DNA from: Canna indica
Lineage: Eukaryota > Streptophyta > Magnoliopsida > Zingiberales > Cannaceae
Direction of reading: 5' to 3'
DNA: 64,000 nucleotides
Assembly (NCBI GenBank): GCA_034359265.1
Contig: CP136893.1
Span: 49,177,501 to 49,241,500 of the forward strand
Shown: one piece after another, positions 27,001 to 40,869 of the stretch
Layout: every line of letters starts with the position of its first letter
Position numbering within the stretch: the stretch's first letter is position 1
The notes under the pieces: generated by a model
Seen by the model: only the letters and a program-made list of their open reading frames with translations
The model's database searches: none
Told to the model about the DNA's origin: nothing
Made by a program: the position numbers and the translations under genes

Positions 27001-30000
27001 TTCACTGTGATGGGAGAAGCTGTTAATCGAGTTATTTTTGACAAACTAATGCAAAGAACTGCACGATTTTTAGGAATAGAGTCTTGAAAGAAGCCGACTG
27101 GTTGAAGTTCGGCATATCGGCAAGAAACGCCCAGCAATCTAAGTCCCGAGCGACTCCAGAACATTCACTGTGATGGTAGAAGTTGTTAATCAAGTTATTT
27201 TCGACAGACTAATGCAAAGAATTGCACGATTTTTCGAATAGATACTTGAACGAAGCCGACTGGTTGAACTTCGGGGTATCGGCTAGAAACGCCCTGAAAT
27301 CTGAGACACAAGCGACTCCAGAACATTCACTGTGATGGGAGAAGGTGTTAATCGATTTATTTTTGACAAACTAATGCAAAGAATTGCACGCTTCTTCGAA
27401 TAGAATCTAGAACGAAGTCGACTGATTGACCTTCGGGGTATCGGCTAGAAACGCCCAACAATCTAAGTCCCGAGCGACTCCAGAACATTCACTGTGACGG
27501 GAGAAGTTGTTAATCTAGTTATTTTTGACAGATTAATACAAATAATTGCATGATTTTTTGAATAGAATCTTGAACGAAGCCGACTGGTTGAACTTCGGGG
27601 TATCGGCTAGAAACGCCCAGCAATTTGAGTCCCGAGCGACTCCAGAACATTCACTGTGATGGGAGAAGTTGTTAATCGAGTTATTTTTGACAAACTAATG
27701 CAAATAATAGCACACTTTTTCGAATAGAATCTTGAACAAAGCCGACTGATTGATCTTCGGGGTATGAGCTCGAAACGACCAGCAATCTATGATGCGAGCG
27801 ACTCCAGAACAGTCACTGTGATGGGAGAAGTTGTTAATCGAGTTATTTTTGACAAACTAATGCAAAGAACTGCACGCTTTTTGGAATAGAATCTTGAACG
27901 AAGCCGACTGATTGAACTTCGGGGTATCGACAAGAAACGCCCAGCAATCTAATTCCCGAGCGACTCCAGCATATTCACTGTGATGGTAGAAGTTGTTAAT
28001 CGAGTTATTTTTGACAGACTAATGCATAGAATTGCACGATTTTTCGAATAGATACTTGAATGAAGCCGACTGGTTGAACTTCGGGGAATCGGATAGAAAC
28101 GCCCAGAAATCTGAGACACAAGCGACTCCAGAACATTCATTGTGATGGGAGAAGTTTTTAATCGAGTTATTTTTGACACACTAATGCAAAGAATTGCATG
28201 ATTTTTTGAAGAGAATCTTGAACGAAGCCGACTGATTGAACTTTGAGGTATCGGTTCGAAATGACCAGAAATCTGAGTCACAAGCGACTCCAGAACATTC
28301 ACTGTGATGGGAGAAGTTGTTAATCGATTTATTTTTGACAGACTAATGCAAAGAATTGCATGCTTTTTCGAATAGAATCTAGAACGAAGTCGACTGATTG
28401 ACCTTCGGGGTATCGGCTAGAAACGGCCAGCAATCTAAGTCCCGAGCGACTCCAGAACATTCACTGTGATGGGAGAAGTTGTTAATCTAGATATTTTTGA
28501 CAGACTAATACAAATAATTGCACGATTTTTCGAATAGAATCTTGAACGAAGCCGACTGGTTGAACTTCGGGGTATCGGCTAGAAACGCCCAGCAATCTGA
28601 GTCCCGGTTGACTCCTGAACATTCACTGTGATGGGAGAAGTTGTTAATCGAGTTATTTTTGACAAACTAATGCAAAGAATTGCACGCTTTTTTGAATAGA
28701 ATCTTGAACGAAGCCGACTGATTGAACTTCGGGGTATCAGCTCGAAACGACCAACAATTTGTAACCCGAGCGACTCCAGAACATTCACTGTGATAGAAGA
28801 AGCTGTTAATCGAGTTATTTTTGACAAACTAATGCAAAGAACTGCACGATTTTTAGGAATAGAATCTTGAACGAAGCCGACTGGTTGAACTTCGGCGTAT
28901 CGGCAAGAAACGCCCAGCAATCTGAGTCACAAGTGACTCCAGAACATTCACTGTGATGGGAGAAGTTGTTAATCGATTTATTTTTGACAGACTAATGCAA
29001 AGAATTGCAAGCTTTTTCGAATAGAATCTAGAACGAAGTCGACTGATTGATCTTCGGGGTATCAGCTCGAAACAACCAGCAATCTGTAACCCGAGCGACT
29101 CCAGAACATTCACTGTGATGGGAGAAGCTATTAATCGAGTTATTTTTGACAAACTAATGCAAAGAACTGCACGATTTTTAGGAATAGAATCTTGAAAGAA
29201 GCCGACTGGTTGAACATCGGCGTATGGGCAAGAAACGCCCAGCAATCTAAGTCCCGAGCGACTCCAGAACATTCACTGTGATGGTAGAAGTTGTTAATCA
29301 AGTTATTTTTGACAGACTAATGCAAAGAATTGCACGATTTTTCGAATAGATACTTGAACGAAGCCGACTGGTTGAACTTCGGGGTATCGGCTAGAAACGC
29401 CCTGAAATCTGAGACACAAGCGACTCCAGAACATTCACTGTGATGGGAGAAGTTGTTAATCGATTTATTTTTGACAGACTAATGCAAAGAATTGCACGCT
29501 TTTTCAAATAGAATCTAGAACGATGTCGACTGATTGACCTTCGAGGTATCGCCTAGAAACCCCCAACAATCTAAGTCCCGAGCAACTCCAGAACATTCAC
29601 TGTGATGGGAGAAGTTGTTAATCTAGTTATTTTTGACAGATTAATACAAATAATTGCACGATTTTTTGAATAGAATCTTGAACGAAGCCGACTGGTTGAA
29701 CTTCGGGGTATCGGCTAGAAACGCCCAGCAATTTGAGTCCCGAGCGACTCCAGAACATTCACTGTGATGGGAGAAGTTGTTAATCGAGTTATTTTTGACA
29801 AACTAATGCAAAGAATAGCACGCTTTTTCGAATAGAATCTTGAACAAAGTCGACTGATTGAACTTCGGGGTATCAGCTCGAAATGACCAGCAATCTGTAA
29901 TGCGAGCGACTCCATAACAGTCACTGTGATGGGAGAAGTTGTTAATCGAGTTATTTTTGACAAACTAATGCAAAGAACTGCATGATTTTTTCGAATAGAA

Positions 30001-31900
30001 TCTTGAATGAAGTCGACTGGTTGAACTTCGGGGTATCGACAAGAAACGCCTAGCAATCTAAGTCCCGAGCGACTCCAGAACATTCACTGTGATGGTAGAA
30101 GTTGTTAATCGAGTTATTTTTGACAGACTATTGCAAAGAATTGCACGATTTTTCGAATAGATACTTGAACGAAGCCGACTGGTTGAACTTCGGGGAATCG
30201 GATAGAAACGCCCAGAAATCTGAGACACAAGCGACTCCAGAACATTCATTGTGATGGGAGAAGTTTTTAATCGAGTTATTTTTGACACACTAATGCAAAG
30301 AATTGCATGATTTTTTGAAGAGAATCTTGAACGAAGCCGACTGATTGAACTTCGAGGTATCAGATCGAAACGACCAGCAATCTATGACTTGAGCGATTCC
30401 AGAACATTCACTGTGATGGAGAAGTTGTTAATCGAGTTATTTTTGACAAACTAATGCAAAGAATTGCAAGCTTTTTCGAATAGAATCTAGAATGAAGTCG
30501 ACTGATTGATCTTCGGGGTATCGGCTAGAAACGGCCAGCAATCTAAGTCCCGAGCGACTCCAGAACATTCACTATGATGGGAGAAGTTGTTAATCTAGAT
30601 ATTTTTGATAGACTAATACAAATATTTGCATGATTTTTCGAATAGAATCTTGAACGAAGCCGACTGGTTGAACTTCGGGGTATTGGCTAGAAACACCGAG
30701 AAATCTGAGTCCCGAGCGACTCCAGAACATTCACTGTGATGGGAGAAGTTGTTAATCGAGTTATTTTTGACAAACTAATGCAACGAATTGCACGCTTTTT
30801 CGAATAGAATCTTGAACGAAGCCGACTGATTGAACTTCGGGGTATCAGCTCGAAACGACCAGCAATCTGTAACCCGAGCGACTCTAGAACATTCACTGTG
30901 ATGGGAGAAGCTTTTAATCGAGTTATTTTTGACAAACTAATGCAAAGAACTGCACGATTTTTAGGAATAGAATCTTGAAAGAAGCCGACTGGTTGAACAT
31001 CGGCGTATGGGCAAGAAACGCCCAGCAATCTAAGTCCCGAGCGACTCCAGAACATTCACTGTGATGGTAGAAGTTGTTAATCAAGTTATTTTTGACAGAC
31101 TAATGCAAAGAATTGCACGATTTTTCGAACAGATACTTGAACGAAGCCGACTGGTTGAACTTCGGGGTATCGGCTAGAAACGCCCTGAAATCTGAGACAC
31201 AAGCGACTCCAGAACATTCACTGTGATGGGAGAAGTTGTTAATCGATTTATTTTTGACAGACTAATGCAAAGAATTGCACGCTTTTTCAAATAGAATCTA
31301 GAACGATGTCGACTGATTGACCTTCGGGGTATCGGCTAGAAATGCCCAACAATCTAAGTCCCGAGCAACTCCAGAACATTCACTGTGATGGGAGAAGTTG
31401 TTAATCTAGTTATTTTTGACAGATTAATACAAATAATTGCACGATTTTTTGAAAAGAATCTTGAACGTAGCCGACTGGTTGAACTTCGGGGTATCGGCTA
31501 GAAACGCCCAGCAATTTGAGTCCCGAGCGACTCCAGAACATTCACTGTGATGGGAGAAGTTGTTAATCGAGTTATTTTTGACAAACTAATGCAAAGAATA
31601 GCACGCTTTTTTTAATAGAATCTTGAACAAAGTCGACTGATTGAACTACGGGGTATCAGCTCGAAATGACCAACAATCTGTGATGCGAGCGACTCCATAA
31701 CAGTCACTGTGATGGGAGAAGTTGTTAATCGAGTTATTTTTGACAAACTAATGCAAAGAACGACATGATTTTTTCGAATAGAATCTTGAATGAAGCCGAC
31801 TGGTTGAACTTCGGGGTATCGACAAGAAACGCCCAGCAATCTAATTCCCGAGCGACTCCAGAACATTCACTGTGATGGTAGAAGTTGTTAATCGAGTTAT
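18000..31900. repeat. Mixed HOR domain dominated by a 7-mer (1,135 bp)
   Basis: The AAGAACTG-type monomer recurs at spacings of 1,135 (17,814 to 18,949; 24,784 to 25,919), 811 (20,731 to 21,542), 1,296 (21,542 to 22,838) and 1,946 bp (22,838 to 24,784). The values one or two bases above a multiple of 162 reflect monomers with six T rather than five, or TTTTTAGGAATAG, in the T tract. Two consecutive 7-mers, from about 24.45 kb and 25.6 kb, match closely. Between them and beyond, two alternative monomers (AAGAACTGCATGATTTTTTC and AAGAACTGCACGATTTTTAG) swap in the same slot, so the HOR is not fixed. Confidence 0.75.
29940..30595. repeat. Segment duplicated 6,322 bp away (copy 1)
   Basis: About 650 bp is indistinguishable from 36,262-36,917 at the places I compared. 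It includes rare features: GACTATTGCAAAG, CAGATCGAAACGACC, GACTTGAGCGATTCC and a one-base-short GTGATGGAGAAGTTG. Sharing several rare variants over 6.3 kb points to one duplication or conversion event. The match stops at about 30,595, where this copy continues with GATATTTTTGATAG and the other with GATTTATTTTTCACAG. Confidence 0.85.
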
Positions 31901-32246
31901 TTTTGACAAACTAATGCAAAGAATAGCCTGCTTTTTTGAATAGAATCTTGAACAAAGTCGACTGATTGAACTACGGGGTATCAGCTCGAAATGACCAGCA
32001 ATCTGTGACGCGAGCGACTCCATAACAGTCACTGTGATGGGAGAAGTTGTTAATCGAGTTATTTTTGACAAACTAATGCAAAGAACGACATGATTTTTTC
32101 GAATAGAATCTTGAATGAAGCCGACTGGTTGAACTTCGGGGTATCGACAAGAAACGCCCAGCAATCTAATTCCCGAGCGACTCCAGAACATTCACTGTGA
32201 TTCTAGAAGTTGTTAATCGAGTTATTTTTGACAGACTAATGCATAG
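31597..32246. repeat. Dimer (325 bp) tandemly duplicated
   Basis: The pair of monomers with AAAGTCGACTGATTGAACTA, CTCGAAATGACC and AAGAACGACATGATTTTTTC occurs at about 31,597 and again 325 bp later. AAGAACGACATG is a rare form shared by both copies. The first copy has a seven-T tract at about 31,610 that the second lacks. This is a local recent two-monomer expansion. Confidence 0.8.
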
Positions 32247-34700
32247 AATTGCACGATTTTTCGAATAGATACTTGAACGAAGCCGACTGGTTGAACTTCG
32301 GGGAATCGGATAGAAACACCCAGAAATCTGAGACACAAGCGACTCCAGAACATTCATTGTGATGGGAGAAGTTTTTAATCAAGTTATTTTTGACAGACTA
32401 ATGCAAAGAATTGCATGATTTTTTGAAGAGAATCTTGAACGAAGCCGACTGATTGAACTTCGAGGTATCAGCTCGAAACGACCAGCAATCTGTGACTCGA
32501 GCGACTCCAGAACATTCACTGTGATGGGAGAAGTTGTTAATCGGGTTATTTTTGACAAACTAATGCAAAGAATTGCACGCTTTTTGGAATAGAATCTTGA
32601 ACGAAGCCGACTGATTGAACTTCGGGGTATCGGTTCGAAACGACCAGAAATTTGAGTCACAAGCGACTCCAGAACATTCACTGTGATGGGAGAAGTTGTT
32701 AATCGATTTATTTTTGACAGACTAATGCAAAGAATTGCAAGCTTTTTCGAATAGAATCTAGAACGAAGTCGACTGATTGACCATCGGGGTATCGGCTAGA
32801 AACGGCCAGCAATCTAAGTCCCGAGCGACTCCAGAACATTCACTGTGATGGGAGAAGTTGTTAATCTAGATATTTTTGACAGACAAATACAAATAATTGC
32901 ACGATTTTTCGAATAGAATCTTTAACGAAGCCGACTGGTTGAACTTCGGGGTATCGGCTAGAAACGCCCAGCAATCTGAGTCCCGAGCGACTCCAGAACA
33001 TTCACTGTGATCGGAGAAGTTGTTAATCGAGTTATTTTTGACAGACTAATACAAATAATTGCACAATTTTTTGAATAGAATCTTGAATGAAGCCGACTGG
33101 TTGAGCTTCGGGGTACTGGCTAGAAACACCCAACAATCTGAGTCCCGAGCGACTCCAGAACATTCATTGTGATGGTAGAAGTTGTTAATCGAGTTATTTT
33201 TGACAGACTAATGCATAGAATTGCACGATTTTTCGAATAGATACTTGAACGAAGCCGACTGGTTGAACTTCGGGGAATCGGATAGAAACGCCCAGAAATC
33301 TGAGACACAAGCGACTCCAGAACATTCATTGTGATGGGAGAAGTTTTTAATCAAGTTATTTTTGACAGACTAATGCAAAGAATTGCATGATTTTTTGAAG
33401 AGAATCTTGAACGAAGCCGACTGATTGAACTTCGAGGTATCAGCTCGAAACGACCAGCAATCTGTGACTCGAGCGATTCCAGAACATTCACTGTGATGGG
33501 AGAAGTTGTTAACCGGATTATTTTTGACAAACTAATGCAAAGAATTGCACGCTTTTTGGAATAGAATCTTGAACGAAGCCGACTGATTGAACTTCGGGGT
33601 ATCGGTTCGAAACGACCAGAAATCTGAGTCACAAGCGACTCCAGAACATTCAGTGTGATGGGAGAAGTTGTTAATCGATTTATTTTTGACAGACTAATGC
33701 AAAGAATTGCAAGCTTTTTCGAATAGAATCTAGAACGAAGTCGACTGATTGACCTTCGGGGTATCGGCTAGAAACGGCCAGCAATCTAAGTCCCGAGCGA
33801 CTCCAGAACATTCACTGTGATGGGAGAAGTTGTTAATCTAGATATTTTTGACAGACAAATACAAATAATTGCACGATTTTTCGAATAGAATCTTGAACGA
33901 AGCCGACTGGTTGAACTTCGGGGTATCGGCTAGAAACGCCCAGCAATCTGAGTCCCGAGCGACTCCAGAACATTCACTGTGATGGGAGAAGTTGTTAATC
34001 GAGTTATTTTTGACAGACTAATACAAATAATTGCACGATTTTTTGAATAGAATCTTGAATGAAGCCGACTGGTTGAACTTCGGGGTATCGGCTAGAAACA
34101 CCCAACAATCTGAGTCCCGAGCGACTCCAGAACATTCATTGTGATGGTAGAAGTTGTTAATCGAGTTATTTTTGACAGACTAATGCATAGAATTGCACGA
34201 TTTTTCGAATAGATACTTGAACGAAGCCGACTGGTTGAACTTCGGGGAATCGGATAGAAACGCCCAGAAATCTGAGACACAAGCAACTCCAGAACATTCA
34301 TTGTAATGGTAGAAGTTTTTAATCAAGTTATTTTTGACACACTAATGCAAAGAATTGCATGATTTTTTGAAGAGAATCTTGAACGAAGCCGACTGATTGA
34401 ACTTCGAGGTATCAGCTCGAAACGACCAACAATCTGTGACTCGAGCGACTCCAGAACATTCACTGTGATGGGAGAAGTTGTTAATCGGGTTATTTTTGAC
34501 AAACTAATGCAAAGAATTGCACGCTTTTTGGAATAGAATCTTGAACGAAGCCGACTGATTGAACTTCGGGGTATCGGTTCGAAACGACTAGAAATCTGAG
34601 TCACAAGCGACTCCAGAACATTCACTGTGATGGGAGAAGTTGTTAATCGATTTATTTTTGACAGACTAATGCAAAGAATTGCACGCTTTTTCGAATAGAA
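32190..34700. repeat. 6-mer HOR, 972 bp, nearly three copies
   Basis: The GATACTTG / GGGGAATCGGATAG monomer with its GAGACACAAGCGACTCC junction recurs with exact 972-bp steps; matching points are 32,357, 33,329 and 34,301. All copies share the unusual GTTAATCAAGTTATT and GATATTTTTGACAGACAAATAC variants, or one-step derivatives of them. The copies differ by isolated substitutions. Confidence 0.85.
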
Positions 34701-36261
34701 TCTTGAATGAAGTCGACTGATTGACCTTCGGGGTATCGGCTAGAAACGCCCAGCAATCTAAGTCCCGAGCGACTCCAGAACATTCACTGTGATGGGAGAA
34801 GTTGTTAATCTAGTTAGTTTTGACAGACTAATACAAATAATTGCACGATTTTTCGAATAGAATCTTGCATAAAGCCGACTGGTTGAACTTCAAGGTATCG
34901 GCTAGAAACGCCAAGCAATCTAAGTCCCGAGCGATTCCAGAACATTCACTGTGATGGGAGAAGTTGTTAATCGAGTTATTTTTGACAAACTAATGCAAAG
35001 AATTGCACGCTTTTTCGAATAGAATCTTGAACGAAGCCGACTGATTGAACTCCGAGGTATCGGTTCGAAACGACCAGCAATCTATGACTCGAGCGACTCC
35101 AGAACATTCACTCTGATGGGAGAAGTTGTTAATCGTGTAATTTTTGACAAACTAATGCAAAGAATTGAACGCTTTTTGGAATAGAATCTTCAACGAAGCC
35201 GACTGATTGAAATTCGGGGTATCGATTCGAAACGATCAGAAATCTGAGTCACGAGCGACTTGAGAACATTCACTGTGATGGTAGAAGTTGTTAATCGAGT
35301 TATTTTTGATAGACTAATGCAAATGATTGCACGATTTTTCGAAGAAAATCTTGAACGAAGCCGACTGATTGAACTTCGAAGTATCAGCACGAAACGACCT
35401 ACAATCTGAGTCCCGAGCGACTCCAGAACATTCACTGTGATGGGAGAAGTTGTTAATCTAGATATTTTTGACAGACAAATACAAATAATTGCACGATTTT
35501 TCGAATAGAATCTTGAACGAAGCCGACTGGTTGAACTTCGGGGTATCGGCTAGAAACGCCCAGCAATCTGAGTCCCGAGCGACTCCAGAACATTCACTGT
35601 GATGGGAGAAGTTGTTAATCGAGTTATTTTTGACAAACTAATGCAAAGAATTGCACGCTTTTTCGAATAGAATCTTGAACGAAGCCGACTGATTGAACTT
35701 CGGGGTATCAGCTCGAAACGACCAGCAATCTGTAACCCGAGCGACTCTAGAACATTCACTGTGATGGAAGAAGTTGTTAATCGAGTTATTTTTGACAAAC
35801 TAATGCAAAGAACTGCACGATTTTTAGGAATAGAATCTTGAAAGAAGCCGACTGCTTGAACTTCGGCGTATTGGCAAGAAACGCCCAGTAATCTAAGTCC
35901 CGAGCGACTCCAGAACATTCACTGTGATGGGAGAAGTTGTTAATCTAGATATTTTTGGCAGACTAATACAAATAATTGCACGATTTTTCGAATAGAATCT
36001 TGAACAAAGCCGACTGGTTGAACTTCGGGGTATCGGCTAGAAACGCCCAGCAATCTGAGTCCCGAGCGACTCCAGAACAATCACTGTGATGGGAGAAGTT
36101 GTTAATCGAGTTATTTTTGACAGACTAATACAAATAATTGCACGATTTTTTGAATAGAATCTTGAATGAAGCCGACTGGTTGAACTTCGGGGTATCGGCT
36201 AGAAACACCCAACAATCTGAGTCCCGAGCGACTCCAGAACATTCATTGTGATGGGAGAAGT

Positions 36262-36917
36262 TGTTAATCGAGTTATTTTTGACAAACTAATGCAAAGAAC
36301 TGCATGATTTTTTCGAATAGAATCTTGAATGAAGTCGACTGGTTGAACTTCGGGGTATCGACAAGAAACGCCTAGCAATCTAAGTCCCGAGCGACTCCAG
36401 AACATTCACTGTGATGGTAGAAGTTGTTAATCGAGTTATTTTTGACAGACTATTGCAAAGAATTGCACGATTTTTCGAATAGATACTTGAACGAAGCCGA
36501 CTGGTTGAACTTCGGGGAATCGGATAGAAACGCCCAGAAATCTGAGACACAAGCGACTCCAGAACATTCATTGTGATGGGAGAAGTTTTTAATCGAGTTA
36601 TTTTTGACACACTAATGCAAAGAATTGCATGATTTTTTGAAGAGAATCTTGAACGAAGCCGACTGATTGAACTTCGAGGTATCAGATCGAAACGACCAGC
36701 AATCTATGACTTGAGCGATTCCAGAACATTCACTGTGATGGAGAAGTTGTTAATCGAGTTATTTTTGACAAACTAATGCAAAGAATTGCAAGCTTTTTCG
36801 AATAGAATCTAGAATGAAGTCGACTGATTGATCTTCGGGGTATCGGCTAGAAACGGCCAGCAATCTAAGTCCCGAGCGACTCCAGAACATTCACTATGAT
36901 GGGAGAAGTTGTTAATC
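36262..36917. repeat. Segment duplicated 6,322 bp away (copy 2)
   Basis: Partner of 29,940-30,595. Surrounding monomers are unrelated at this offset, so the match is an island and not part of a regular HOR. From 36,199 onward it also aligns with 41,223 and 44,791 (offsets 5,024 and 8,592) for one to two monomers. The same local source has therefore been copied repeatedly. Confidence 0.82.
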
Positions 36918-38299
36918 GATTTATTTTTCACAGACTAATGCAAAGAATTGCAAGCTTTTTCGAATAGAATCTAGAACGAAGTCGACTGATTGATCTTCGG
37001 GGTATCGGCTAGAAACGGCCAGCAATCTAAGTCCCGAGCGACTCCAGAACATTCACTGTGATGGGAGAAGTTGTTAATCTAGATATTTTTGATAGACTAA
37101 TACAAATAATTGCATGATTTTTTGAATAGAATTTTGAACGAAGTCGACTGGTTGAACTTCAGGGTATCGGCTAGAAACGCCCAGCAATCTGAGTCTCGAG
37201 CGACTCTAGAACATTCACTGTGATGGGAGAAGTTGTTAATCGAGTTATTTTTGACAAACTAATGCAAAGAATTGCACGCTTTTTCGAATAGAATCTTGAA
37301 CGAAACCGACTGATTGAACTTCGGGGTATCAGCTCGAAACGACCAGCAATCTGTAACCCGAGCGACTCCAGAACATTCACTGTGATGGAAGAAGCTGTTA
37401 ATAGAGTTATTTTTGACAAACTAATGCAAAGAACTGCACGATTTTTAGGAATAGAATTTTGAAAGAAGCCAATTGGTTGAACTTCGGCGTATCGGCAAGA
37501 AACGCCCAGCAATCTAAGTCCCGAGCGACTCCAGAACATTCACTGTGATGGGAGAAGTTGTTAATCTAGATATTTTTGACAGACTAATACAAATAATTGC
37601 ACGATTTTTCGAATAGAATCTTGAACGAAGCCGACTGGTTGAACTTCGGGGTATCGGCTAGAAACGCCCAGCAATCTGAGTCCCGAGCGACTCCAGAACA
37701 TTCACTGTGATGGGAGAAGTTGTTAATCGAGTTATTTTTGACAAACTAATACAACGAATTGCACGCTTTTTAGAATAGAATCTTGAACGAAGCCGACTGA
37801 TTGAACTTTGGGGTATCAGCTCGAAACGACCAGCAATCTGTAACCCGAGCGACTCCAGAACATTCACTGTGATGGGAGAAGCTATTAATCGAGTTATTTT
37901 TGACAAACTAATGCAAAGAACTGCATGATTTTGAGGAATAGAATCTTGAAAGAAGCCGATTGGTTGAACTTCGGCGTATCGGCAAGAAACACCCAGTAAT
38001 CTAAGTCCCGAGCGACTCCAGAACATTCACTGTGATGGTAGAAGTTGTTAATCAAGTTATTTTTGACAGACTAATGCAAAGAATTGCACGATTTTTCGAA
38101 TAGATACTTTAACGAAGCCGACTGGTTGAACTTCGGGGTATCGGCTAGAAACGCCCCGAAATCTGAGACACAAGAGACTCCAGAACATTCACTGTGATGG
38201 GAGAAGTTGTTAATCGATTTATTTTTGACAGACTAACGCAAAGAATTGCACGCTTTTTTGAATAGAATCTAGAACGAAGTCGACTGATTGACCTTCGGG

Positions 38300-40866
38300 G
38301 TATCGGCTAGAAACGCCCAGCAATCTGAGTCCCGAGCGACTCCAGAACATTCACTGTGATGGGAGAAGTTGTTAATCGAGTTATTTTTGACAGACTAATA
38401 CAAATATTTGCATGATTTTTTGAATAGAATCTTGAATGAAGCCGACTGGTTGAACTTCGGGGTATCGGCTAGAAACGCCCAGCAATCTGAGTCCCGAGCG
38501 ACTCCAGAACATTCACTGTGATGGGAGAAGTTGTTAATCTAGTTATTTTTGACAGACTAATGCAAAGAATTGCACGCTTTTTCGAATAGAATCTTGAACA
38601 AAGCCGACTGATTGAACTTCGGGGTATCAGCTCGAAACGACCAGCAATCTGTGACACGAGCGACTCCAGAACAGTCACTGTGATGGGAGAAGTTGTTAAT
38701 CGAGTTATTTTTGACAAACTAATGCAAAGAACTGCATGATTTTTTCGAATAGAATCTTGAATGAAGCCGACTGGTTGAACTTCGGGGTATCGACAAGAAA
38801 CGCCCAGCAATCTAAGTCCCGAGCGACTCCAGAACATTCACTGTGATGGTAGAAGTTGTTAATCGAGTTATTTTTGACAGACTAATGCAAAGAATTGCAC
38901 GATTTTTCGAATAGATACTTGAACGAAGCCGACTGGTTGAACTTCAGGGAATCGGATAGAAACGCCCAGAAATCTGAGACACAAGCGACTCCAGAACATT
39001 CATTGTGATGGGAGAAGTTTTTAATCAAGTTATTTTTGACACACTAATGCAAAGAATTGCATGATTTTTTGAAGAGAATCTTGAACGAAGCCGACTGATT
39101 GAACTTCGAGGTATCAGCTCGAAACGACCAGCAATCTGTGACTCGAGCGACTCCAGAACATTCACTGTGATGGGAGAAGTTGTTAATCAGGTTATTTTTG
39201 ACAAACTAATGGAAAGAATTGCACGCTTTTGGAATAGAATCTTGAACGAAGCCGACTGATTGAACTTCGGGGTATCGGTTCGAAACGACCAGAAATCTGA
39301 GTCACAAGCGACTCCAGAACATTCACTGTGATGGGAGAAGTTGTTAATCGATTTATTTTTGACAGACTAATGCAAAGAATTGCAAGCTTTTTCGAATAAA
39401 ATCTAGAACGAAGTCGACTGATTGACCTTCGGGGTATCGGCTAGAAACGGCCAGCAATCTAAGTCCCGAGTGACTCCAGAACATTCACTGTGATGGGAGA
39501 AGTTGTTAATCTAGATATTTTTGACAGACAAATACAAATAATTGCACGATTTTTCGAATAGAATCTTGAACGAAGCCGACTGGTTGAACTTCGGGGTATC
39601 GGCTAGAAACGCCCAGCAATCTGAGTCCCGAGCGACTCCAGAACATTCACTGTGATGGGAGAAGTTGTTAATCGAGTTATTTTTGACAGACTAATACAAA
39701 TATTTGCATGATTTTTTGAATAGAATCTTGAATGAAGCCGACTGGTTGAACTTCGGGGTATCGGCTAGAAACGCCCAGCAATCTGAGTCCCGAGCGACTC
39801 CAGAACATTCACTGTGATGGGAGAAGTTGTTAATCTAGTTATTTTTGACAGACTAATGCAAAGAATTGCACGCTTTTTCGAATAGAATCTTGAACAAAGC
39901 CGACTGATTGAACTTCGGGGTATCAGCTCGAAACGACCAGCAATCTGTGACACGAGCGACTCCAGAACAGTCACTGTGATGGGAGAAGTTGTTAATCGAG
40001 TTATTTTTGACAAACTAATGCAAAGAACTGCATGATTTTTTCGAATAGAATCTTGAATGAAGCCGACTGGTTGAACTTCGGGGTATCGACAAGAAACGCC
40101 CAGCAATCTAAGTCCCGAGCGACTCCAGAACATTCACTGTGATGGTAGAAGTTGTTAATCGAGTTATTTTTGACAGACTAATGCAAAGAATTGCACGATT
40201 TTTCGAATAGATACTTGAACGAAGCCGACTGGTTGAACTTCAGGGAATCGGATAGAAACGCCCAGAAATTTGAGACACAAGCGACTCCAGAACATTCATT
40301 GTGATGGGAGAAGTTTTTAATCAAGTTATTTTTGACACACTAATGCAAAGAATTGCATGATTTTTTGAAGAGAATCTTGAACGAAGCCGACTGATTGAAC
40401 TTCGAGGTATCAGCTCGAAACGACCAGCAATCTGTGACTCGAGCGACTCCAGAACATTCACTGTGATGGGAGAAGTTGTTAATCAGGTTATTTTTGACAA
40501 ACTAATGGAAAGAATTGCACGCTTTTGGAATAGAATCTTGAACGAAGCCGACTGATTGAACTTCGGGGTATCGGTTCGAAACGACCAGAAATCTGAGTCA
40601 CAAGCGACTCCAGAACATTCACTGTGATGGGAGAAGTTGTTAATCGATTTATTTTTGACAGACTAATGCAAAGAATTGCAAGCTTTTTCGAATAAAATCT
40701 AGAACGAAGTCGACTGATTGACCTTCGGGGTATCGGCTAGAAACGGCCAGCAATCTAAGTCCCGAGTGACTCCAGAACATTCACTGTGATGGGAGAAGTT
40801 GTTAATCTAGATATTTTTGACAGACAAATACAAATAATTGCACGATTTTTCGAATAGAATCTTGAA
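38300..40866. repeat. 8-mer HOR, 1,296 bp, two copies
   Basis: Shift of exactly eight monomers. Rare variants are shared in both copies: AAATATTTGCATG (38,400 / 39,696), a four-T GCACGCTTTTGGAATAG monomer (about 39,225 / 40,521), GAATAAAATCTAGAACG and GTTAATCAGGTTATT with AATGGAAAG. I found only one base differing in the lines I compared (AAATCTGAGACAC versus AAATTTGAGACAC near 40,268). The duplication is recent. Confidence 0.9.
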
Positions 40867-40869
40867 AGA

